From NCBI GenBank assembly GCA_017390825.1, contig JAFPAK010000165.1, positions 1 to 6,665 of the forward strand: a stretch of 6,665 nucleotides of DNA. Direction: 5' to 3'. Positions 1 through 5,034 of this stretch are shown here, in pieces. The stretch comes from Clostridia bacterium. GTDB taxonomy: Bacteria; Bacillota_A; Clostridia; Oscillospirales; Acutalibacteraceae. The translations under genes and the position numbers were made by a program. The notes beneath the pieces were generated by a model. It saw only the letters and a list, made by a program, of their open reading frames with translations, had not been told where the DNA came from and ran no database searches. The number at the start of each line of letters is the position of its first letter. Within the stretch, counting starts at the first letter, position 1.

Positions 1-609
1 GCTTGGACTGCTGTCACAATGACACTTACCTTCTTCATTATTAAAAAGACTGTCGGACTTCGTGTGTCAAAGGAAGAAGAAATCAAGGGCCTTGATAGTA
101 CGGAGCATGGTTTGCCCAGTGCTTATGCAGACTTCGTACCTGCAGTTGAGAGCCTTAACTATGGCTATGATGAAGCCGTTGCTGTTACCGGCGATATTCC
201 GGTTGCAGAAGCCGTTCCCGTAAAGAAAATGCCGACCTTTGATGACGGTACACCGAAGCTAACCAAGGTAGAGATTATTTGTAAGGAGTCTCGCTTTGAG
301 GCATTGAAAGCTGCGATGATGGATATCGGTATTACCGGTATGACCGTTTCCCACGTTCTAGGATGCGGCGCACAAAAAGGCAAACCCGAGTATTACCGTG
401 GCGTTCAGGTTGAAGCAAACCTGCTCCCAAAAATTCAGGTAGATATCGTAGTAAGCAAAGTACCTGTCCGCAGTGTCATTGATACGGCGAAAAAGGTTCT
501 TTATACCGGACATATCGGCGACGGCAAGATCTTCGTTTACGATGTTGAGAATGTTGTAAAGGTTCGTACCGGTGAAGAGGGCTACGACGCCCTTCAGGAT
601 GTTGAGTAG
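1..609 (+). CDS. amt: Ammonium transporter (Amt) C-terminus fused to a PII (GlnB/GlnK) domain; 5'-partial
   Basis: The reading frame is open from base 1, so the gene begins upstream; 202 residues are visible. Residues 1-16 (AWTAVTMTLTFFIIKK) are the end of the last Amt membrane helix. They are followed by the cytosolic tail typical of Amt proteins (VGLRVSKEEEIKGLDSTEHG). A linker of about 45 residues leads to a full PII domain at about 86-200. Seen there: a T-loop with Q125 (Q39 in E. coli GlnB), YRG at 132-134, LPK ending at K144 (K58), the second PII signature TGHIGDGKIFV from 169, and R189 in the KVRTGEEG segment. In the family, Amt conducts ammonium and free PII trimers plug Amt trimers according to ATP/ADP and 2-oxoglutarate; here the plug is covalent. 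The uridylylation tyrosine (Y51) is Val137, so this control is lost. The stop codon overlaps the ribosome binding site of the next gene. The family calls are firm; in vivo gating is inferred. Confidence 0.93.
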   Translation, partial: AWTAVTMTLTFFIIKKTVGLRVSKEEEIKGLDSTEHGLPSAYADFVPAVESLNYGYDEAVAVTGDIPVAEAVPVKKMPTFDDGTPKLTKVEIICKESRFEALKAAMMDIGITGMTVSHVLGCGAQKGKPEYYRGVQVEANLLPKIQVDIVVSKVPVRSVIDTAKKVLYTGHIGDGKIFVYDVENVVKVRTGEEGYDALQDVE

Positions 610-619
610 GTGATGATAT

Positions 620-889
620 ATGAAATATATGATTGAACTTACCACCGCAAACGATATACAGGAATTTACAAAGATTGTTCAGGGTGTTGATGCGGATGTT
701 CGGTTGGAAGGAAAAGATGAAAACGGAAATCATTGGGAACTTTCGGCAAAATCTATGTTGTGCGTGTTGTTGCTTGGCGGCCACATACAGCGCAGACATG
801 GAATCTCCCAAAACATAGATTGGAATACAATTTATTGTGAATGTGAGAAAGATATTTACCCTTTGATACAAAAGTTCATAAAAGAATAA
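620..889 (+). CDS. HPr-like domain protein lacking the active-site histidine
   Basis: This 89-aa protein has the length of HPr, the phosphocarrier of the sugar PTS. Its N-terminus (MKYMIELTTANDIQEF) aligns where HPr has the GLHARPA active-site loop, but no histidine is present, so it cannot carry phosphate from enzyme I in the usual way. The second HPr landmark is kept: AKSMLCVLLLG (43-53) resembles the AKSIMGVMSLG segment, with S45 in the place of Ser46, the HPrK/P target. The C-terminal part (WNTIYCECEKDIYPLIQKF) is acidic/amphipathic like the last HPr strand and helix. The ATG at 620 is preceded by AGGTG (608-612), 7 nt away and overlapping the stop of the Amt-PII gene, so the two are probably translated together. 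A regulatory rather than catalytic role is an inference. The assignment is by eye and the protein is divergent. Confidence 0.7.
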   Translation: MKYMIELTTANDIQEFTKIVQGVDADVRLEGKDENGNHWELSAKSMLCVLLLGGHIQRRHGISQNIDWNTIYCECEKDIYPLIQKFIKE

Positions 890-917
890 ATTCTAAATAT
901 AAAAGGAACTTACTGTT

Positions 918-1088
918 ATGAAAATAATAAAAGAAAATGATTTCGCTCCACAGATTGATTTCAAGGAGCAAACTCCGGATGTTTTGCTTAAAACTGAAAA
1001 GCCGGATCCTCTTTACGAAAAGGCTTTCCTTTCCAGAGAGGACAAGAGCAAAACGGAATATGCTCAAAATACGACAACCTGGGACTAA
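918..1088 (+). CDS. Small hypothetical protein, 56 aa
   Basis: An ATG at 918 with AAGGA at 903-907 (10 nt spacing) opens a 56-codon frame ending in TAA at 1086-1088. The product begins MKIIKENDFAPQIDF and ends EYAQNTTTWD. It is strongly hydrophilic and rich in Lys, Asp and Glu, with no membrane segment, signal peptide, cysteine or motif that I recognise. It lies 28 nt after the HPr-like gene and could be the third member of that operon. Its stop is only about 15-20 nt before the first T-box helix, so its 3' half must also hold any promoter for the downstream operon. It could be a genuine small protein, the remnant of a longer gene, or a chance frame; the ribosome binding site and neighbour-like codon use favour a real gene. 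Confidence 0.5.
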   Translation: MKIIKENDFAPQIDFKEQTPDVLLKTEKPDPLYEKAFLSREDKSKTEYAQNTTTWD

Positions 1089-1303
1089 GGCTAAAACTGA
1101 ATATCTCAAAAGCGTTAGAGAAAAGAGAAGTAATGCAGATCACTCGCCCATAGCGAGTACGGGACGGTGGAAGCCGTATGGCGAGCCTGCACGAATAACA
1201 CTTTTCGAGCTGCAATCTGAAAAGAGAAATCTTAGTAGGTGCGCCGTAGCGTCACACGTCAGTTGACAGAGTCTTGCTTGAGATTCGGAAAATGAGAACA
1301 AAT

Positions 1304-1337
1304 ACAGGTGGCACCGCGAGTACAGCAATCGCCCTGT
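1304..1337 (+). promoter_or_regulatory. T-box antiterminator with UGGCACC bulge
   Basis: Helix A1 is ACAGG (1304-1308) with CCTGT (1333-1337), and helix A2 is GCG (1316-1318) with CGC (1330-1332). The seven-base bulge TGGCACC (1309-1315) fits the T-box consensus UGGNACC. TGGC is complementary to a 3' GCCA tRNA end, so an uncharged tRNA with discriminator G can pair there. Bases 1306-1317 are shared with the terminator, which makes the two structures mutually exclusive. Confidence 0.93.
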
Positions 1338-1419
1338 AGGATGCTGAAACATCTTTAATCAGATGTTTTATATCGTTACGGGTAATGCACAAAAGCGGTG
1401 CTACCTTTTTGCCGTTTTT
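1306..1419 (+). terminator. Intrinsic terminator of the T-box, competing with the antiterminator
   Basis: AGGTGGCACCGC (1306-1317) pairs along 12 positions with GCGGTGCTACCT (1395-1406), with one G-U pair. A T run at 1406-1410 and a second one at 1415-1419 follow. The stem encloses a long insert with two local hairpins: AAACATCT/AGATGTTT (1347-1354 and 1361-1368) and CGTTA/TAATG (1374-1378 and 1383-1387). It should form when tRNA(Asn) is charged, stopping transcription about 70 nt before the AspRS start. Confidence 0.88.
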
Positions 1420-1470
1420 AGACACCCATAACGATTGAAGAGAAACACAGAATTTTTAATTCTCAAAAGC

Positions 1471-1476
1471 AGGAGG
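1471..1476 (+). promoter_or_regulatory. Ribosome binding site fixing the AspRS-GatC start
   Basis: A full AGGAGG lies 9 nt before the ATG at 1486. It rules out the in-frame TTG at 1435, which has no such site and would add 17 residues not found in AspRS. A nearer ATG at 1479 is in another frame. Confidence 0.9.
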
Positions 1477-1485
1477 AAATGCCAA

Positions 1486-3570
1486 ATGAAAAGAACAGAA
1501 TATTGTGGACTTATCCGCCCGTGTCATATTGGTACAGAACAGATATGCTCGGGCTGGGTAATCACAAAACGCGATATGGGCGGTGTTATATTCTTAGACC
1601 TTCGTGACCGCGAAGGCGTTTTGCAGGTCGTTATTGATGCGGCAAAAGTAAGTGCAGAAGAATTTAATTTAACCGAAAGATTGCGAATGCAATCAGTTAT
1701 TTGTGTAAAGGGAAAAATCAGAAAAAGATCCCTCGACACCGTCAACCATAAAATAGAAACCGGTACTGTAGAACTTGCAACAGAAAAAATCGAGCTGTTA
1801 TCAATGGCAGAAAGATTGCCGTACTCTATTGACGACGGCGATAATGTTCGTGAGGATCTTCGCCTCAGATACAGATACCTTGATATACGGCGTAGCGGGA
1901 TGGTTGAAAATCTGCGCATGCGTCATCTTATTCAAAAAGCAACACAGGATTACCTTGACAGTAAGGGCTTTATCTATGTTGAAACACCTATCCTGTGCAA
2001 ATCTACTCCGGAGGGAGCTCGGGATTATCTTGTTCCGTCACGTGTTCATCAAGGCAGTTTTTATGCGTTGCCGCAATCACCGCAAATATACAAACAACTT
2101 TTGATGGTTGGCGGTATTGATAAGTATTATCAGGTTGCACGGTGTTTCCGAGATGAAGATCTGCGTGCAGACCGTCAGCCTGAATTTACACAGGTAGATA
2201 TGGAAATGTCATTTGTGGAGCAGGAGGATATCTGGGAACACCTCGAAAACCTGTTTAAGCACATATTCAAATGCTGCAAAGGTGAAGAAATCGGATATGA
2301 TTTTCCCCGTATTACCTGGACCGAAGCTATGGATAAATACGGTTCTGATAAACCGGATATTCGCTTTGATTTACCGATTGTTGACCTTACAGATATTGCA
2401 AGCAGTTGCTCCTTTACGGTTTTCAGGAAGGTGTGCGACAATGGCGGAGTTGTACGTGCAATCAACGCCAAAGGCTGTGCCGGGTTTTCAAGAACGGAAA
2501 TTGAAACTCTTACCAAGAATGCTATTTCATACGGAGCAAAAGGTATGGCTTGGATCGCCTACCGTCCTAACGGTGAGATATATTCCATTCTTACCAAATA
2601 TTTTGATGAAGAGGAAATGAAAAAAATCCTGTCACGAATGGATGCTGCTCCCGGCGATTTCGTATTCTTCTGTGCAGATAAATTAGATACTGTTCGCAAA
2701 ACACTTGGTAATCTCCGTTTGGATGTTGCTGATATGCTTGGACTTCGGGATAAGAGCAAATATGCCTTCCTTTTTGTTACCGATTTTCCGCAGTTTGAAT
2801 ATTCCGAAGAAGAAAAACGATGGATATCCACTCACCATCCCTTTACAATGCCGTATCCCGAGGACGTGCAGTATCTTCTGACCGATCCGGGTAAGGTACG
2901 TGCACAGGCGTATGATGTGGTATTAAATGGTATTGAGCTTGGTTCGGGCTCCATAAGAATTCATAGACAAGATATCCAGAAGGTAATGTTTGAGGCTTTA
3001 GGATTTAGCGACGAGGAAATTGAAGAACGTTTCGGTTTTATGGTCAATGCCTTCCGCTATGGTACGCCGCCTCACGGTGGATTCGCTTTTGGTCTTGATC
3101 GTTTTGTAATGCTAATGGTAGGTGCAGATTCAATCCGTGATGTTATCGCTTTCCCGAAGGTAAAGGATGCATCCTGCCCGATGACAGAAGCACCTCAACC
3201 GGTAGATGCCGAACAGCTTCATGTTCTTGGTCTTGATAATCCGATTGGGGTCGGTGTCGGTAACAAACTTAAGAAAAACGCAAAGAAACACGCCACAGAT
3301 GTCGAAGCGGTTGCAAAGCTCGCTCGCCTCGAATTTTCTGCTGAAGAAATGGCCGGGCTTCAGGAAGAATTGGAACGCATCATAGCATTTGCTGATAAGC
3401 TAAGTGCCGCCCCTACAACAGGAGTAGATGCAACAGCACACATTGTTCCTATGAAAAACGTTCTACGCGACGATGTGGTGGAAGATGAGTTTACGGCAGA
3501 AGAACTACTGGCTGCTGCTACCACAAAACACGGTGGATACATTGTAGTTCCTCGTGTTGTTGAGGATTGA
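1486..3570 (+). CDS. aspS-gatC: Aspartyl-tRNA synthetase fused to amidotransferase subunit GatC (694 aa)
   Basis: Residues 1-583 are a complete bacterial-type AspRS. The N-terminal OB-fold anticodon domain contains GWVITKRDMGGVIFLDLRD. The class II core has ETPIL at 166-170, the aspartate-site segment QSPQIYKQ (197-204), motif 2 FRDEDLRADRQPEFTQ (221-236) and motif 3 GGFAFGLDRF (531-540). The bacterial GAD insertion lies at about 292-420, after YGSDKPD. AspRS normally ends near EAPQPVDAEQLHVLGL, reached here at 583. The frame then continues through a Gly/Lys linker (584-602) into a full-length GatC of about 92 residues (603-694), recognisable by VAKLARLEFSAEEM and by its HIVPMKNVLRDD segment. 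The protein should charge tRNA(Asn), and probably tRNA(Asp), with Asp and supply the GatC subunit that holds GatA to GatB. gatA follows 14 nt later. Met31 and Asp84 stand where P. aeruginosa non-discriminating AspRS has H31 and G82, so tRNA specificity cannot be read from these. The operon and the Asn T-box imply a non-discriminating enzyme. Confidence 0.96.
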   Translation: MKRTEYCGLIRPCHIGTEQICSGWVITKRDMGGVIFLDLRDREGVLQVVIDAAKVSAEEFNLTERLRMQSVICVKGKIRKRSLDTVNHKIETGTVELATEKIELLSMAERLPYSIDDGDNVREDLRLRYRYLDIRRSGMVENLRMRHLIQKATQDYLDSKGFIYVETPILCKSTPEGARDYLVPSRVHQGSFYALPQSPQIYKQLLMVGGIDKYYQVARCFRDEDLRADRQPEFTQVDMEMSFVEQEDIWEHLENLFKHIFKCCKGEEIGYDFPRITWTEAMDKYGSDKPDIRFDLPIVDLTDIASSCSFTVFRKVCDNGGVVRAINAKGCAGFSRTEIETLTKNAISYGAKGMAWIAYRPNGEIYSILTKYFDEEEMKKILSRMDAAPGDFVFFCADKLDTVRKTLGNLRLDVADMLGLRDKSKYAFLFVTDFPQFEYSEEEKRWISTHHPFTMPYPEDVQYLLTDPGKVRAQAYDVVLNGIELGSGSIRIHRQDIQKVMFEALGFSDEEIEERFGFMVNAFRYGTPPHGGFAFGLDRFVMLMVGADSIRDVIAFPKVKDASCPMTEAPQPVDAEQLHVLGLDNPIGVGVGNKLKKNAKKHATDVEAVAKLARLEFSAEEMAGLQEELERIIAFADKLSAAPTTGVDATAHIVPMKNVLRDDVVEDEFTAEELLAAATTKHGGYIVVPRVVED
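3292..3570 (+). other. gatC: GatC domain of the AspRS-GatC fusion
   Basis: This codes for residues 603-694 of the fusion, matching GatC in length (about 95 aa usually) and in features: the VEAVAKLARLEFSAEE helix, a second helix with LERIIAFADKL, the PMKNVLRDD segment that wraps GatA in known structures, and a C-terminal GGYIVVPRVVED end. No in-frame ATG, GTG or TTG occurs between 3223 and 3348. No ribosome binding site precedes it either, so separate translation of an intact GatC is unlikely. Confidence 0.93.
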
Positions 3571-3584
3571 AAGGAGTGTCCTAT

Positions 3585-5024
3585 ATGTCAGAATTAACCG
3601 AGAGAACAATCTTCGAGCACGCCGAAGCTCTGCGCAAAAAGGAATATTCCTCCGTGCAGCTGACACAGGCATATCTCGAACAAATTGATAAAAAAGATAA
3701 AATCATTGGCGCATATATCACAGTAACCGCAGATAGAGCAATTGAAAGCGCCAAAGCCTTTGATGAAGGAAGATGCTCTGATAGTGAGATTTCTCCGCTT
3801 GCGGGCATTCCTTGCGGTATCAAAGACAATATGTGCACAAAAGGAATAAAAACCACCTGTGCATCTAAAATGCTCGGCGGTTACATACCGCCCTACAGTG
3901 CACACGTGGTAGAGAAACTTGAAAAATCCGGAGCAGTTATATTAGGTAAACTCAATATGGACGAGTTTGCAATGGGATCAACAACTGAAAACTCGGCATT
4001 CAAGGTTTGCCGTAACCCCTTGGATACCGACAGAGTTCCGGGTGGCTCCTCCGGAGGCTCGGCGGCGGCGGTGGCGGCGAGGGAGGCCGTGTATACTCTT
4101 GGATCAGATACTGGCGGCTCCATTCGTCAACCAGCCTCTTTTTGTGGTGTTGTAGGTATGAAACCTACTTATGGCAGCGTTTCTCGATATGGACTTGTTG
4201 CATTTGCTTCCTCTCTTGATCAAATAGGTCCGATTACAAGCACAGTTCTCGATAATGCACTTGTACTGAACGCAATCGTTGGCCACGATAAAAGAGATGC
4301 TACATCTGTTAAGCGTGTTTATAATGATTTTACCGCAGATATCAAGAACGGTGTCAAGGGAATGAAAATAGGTGTTCCGGAAGAGTTCTTTGGAGAAGGA
4401 ATATCAGACGATGTAAGGAAGGCTGTATTGGCGGCCACAGATACCTATCGTGCTTTGGGGGCTGAACTTGTATCAGTTTCTATGCCGTCTATTGATTACG
4501 CTTTGTCTGCTTACTATGTTATCTCTTCTGCAGAGGCCTCCTCAAATCTTGCAAGGTTTGATGGTGTTCGATATGGCTACAGATGTGACGATTATAGCAA
4601 CATAGACGAGCTTTACAGGAAAAGTCGTAGCGAGGGCTTTGGCTCGGAAGTTAAAAAACGTATTATGCTTGGAACGTTTGCGCTTTCATCCGGCTACTAC
4701 GATGCCTATTATAAAAAAGCCTTGCAGGTCAGAAGCCTTGTGAGAAAGGATTTTGACGAAGCCTTCGGAAAGTGTGACTTTATCATTTCTCCCGTCGCTC
4801 CGACGGTGGCATATAAAATCGGAGAAAAAACAGGCGATTCATTGCAAATGTATATGGGCGATGCGTACAGTGTCCCTGTCAACATTGCAGGCATTCCTGC
4901 ACTCACGCTTCCTTGTGGTATCGGTGAGGGAGGTATGCCGGTCGGTATGCAGCTGATCGGTCCCGCATTCAGCGAAGGATTGTTGTACCGTGCGGGTTTT
5001 GCATTTGAGAGTACCGGAAAGTGA
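3585..5024 (+). CDS. gatA: Asp-tRNA(Asn)/Glu-tRNA(Gln) amidotransferase subunit A
   Basis: This 479-aa amidase-signature protein hydrolyses glutamine and sends ammonia through GatB to the mischarged tRNA. The catalytic Ser-cis-Ser-Lys triad is visible: K80 in GIPCGIKDNM, cis-Ser S155 in PGGSSGGSAAA, and nucleophile S179 in GSDTGGSIRQPAS. Each is one residue on from K79, S154 and S178 of S. aureus GatA. The C-terminal half contains SVPVNIAGIPALTLPCG and GMPVGMQLIGP, also typical. The start is the ATG at 3585 with AAGGAG (3571-3576) 8 nt before it; the in-frame TTG at 3567 overlaps the previous stop and lacks a site. The protein stops just after AFESTGK, about ten residues earlier than many GatA proteins, with no loss of known catalytic parts. 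Codons 153-170 form an unusually GC-rich island. It is the partner of the fused GatC and of the GatB that follows. Confidence 0.97.
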   Translation: MSELTERTIFEHAEALRKKEYSSVQLTQAYLEQIDKKDKIIGAYITVTADRAIESAKAFDEGRCSDSEISPLAGIPCGIKDNMCTKGIKTTCASKMLGGYIPPYSAHVVEKLEKSGAVILGKLNMDEFAMGSTTENSAFKVCRNPLDTDRVPGGSSGGSAAAVAAREAVYTLGSDTGGSIRQPASFCGVVGMKPTYGSVSRYGLVAFASSLDQIGPITSTVLDNALVLNAIVGHDKRDATSVKRVYNDFTADIKNGVKGMKIGVPEEFFGEGISDDVRKAVLAATDTYRALGAELVSVSMPSIDYALSAYYVISSAEASSNLARFDGVRYGYRCDDYSNIDELYRKSRSEGFGSEVKKRIMLGTFALSSGYYDAYYKKALQVRSLVRKDFDEAFGKCDFIISPVAPTVAYKIGEKTGDSLQMYMGDAYSVPVNIAGIPALTLPCGIGEGGMPVGMQLIGPAFSEGLLYRAGFAFESTGK

Positions 5025-5027
5025 GGG
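5023..5027 (+). promoter_or_regulatory. Ribosome binding site deciding the gatB GTG start
   Basis: GAGGG overlaps the gatA stop codon and stands 7 nt before the GTG at 5035. It is 13 nt from the ATG at 5041, which is too far for a good fit. GTG is therefore preferred, although the two choices differ by only two residues. Confidence 0.6.
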
Positions 5028-5034
5028 TAAAACC

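Larger units (their letters stand above)
1104..1419 (+). promoter_or_regulatory. T-box riboswitch, tRNA(Asn)-responsive (AAC specifier)
   Basis: All main T-box parts can be placed. Stem I: GAAAAG (1120-1125) pairs with CTTTTC (1201-1206), TGCAG (1134-1138) with CTGCA (1187-1191), and CTCGCC-ATA (1143-1152, one bulged C) with TATGGCGAG (1177-1185). The internal loop between the first two helices has AGAAGTAA (1126-1133) on the 5' side and CGAATAACA (1192-1200) on the 3' side. This places AAC (Asn) at 1197-1199 followed by the usual A. A Stem II-type hairpin is GTGCGC/GCG-T-CAC (1239-1255). Stem III is GAGTCT/AGATTC (1269-1286). The antiterminator (1304-1337) carries the bulge TGGCACC. Its variable base C matches a G discriminator, which bacterial tRNA(Asn) has. 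Binding of uncharged tRNA(Asn) should stabilise the antiterminator and turn on aspS-gatC/gatA/gatB. The class is certain; the exact 5' end is not, since no clear promoter was found. Confidence 0.95.

Noticed and set aside
165..871. Minus-strand ORFs over the Amt-PII and HPr-like genes, and similar ones over aspS-gatC, gatA and gatB
   Set aside because: They are opposite-strand shadows of recognised genes, without ribosome binding sites or recognisable protein features.
1142..1158. Stand-alone hairpin ACTCGC/GCGAGT
   Set aside because: The same 5' bases pair better with TATGGCGAG at 1177-1185 as the upper part of T-box Stem I, leaving 1153-1176 for the apical motifs.
937..1266. 109-codon + frame across the T-box region
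   Set aside because: It overlaps the structured T-box leader and lacks a ribosome binding site; its product is Arg/Ser/Lys-rich and resembles no family.
1435..1485. TTG start for a longer AspRS (17 extra residues)
   Set aside because: The extra residues are not AspRS-like and no ribosome binding site precedes the TTG, whereas AGGAGG is well placed before the ATG at 1486 and typical AspRS sequence starts there.
3220..3300. Frameshift or missing stop as an artefact explaining the AspRS-GatC fusion
   Set aside because: The linker frame is open, its codons look like the rest of the gene, both domains are intact, and no leftover gatC start or ribosome binding site is visible. An error cannot be fully excluded without reads.
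3567..3584. TTG start for gatA
   Set aside because: It overlaps the previous stop and lacks an upstream site; the ATG at 3585 has AAGGAG at 8 nt and fits the family N-terminus.
4990..5034. ATG at 4990 as the gatB start
   Set aside because: It lies inside gatA, has no ribosome binding site and adds 15 residues before the conserved GatB N-terminus.
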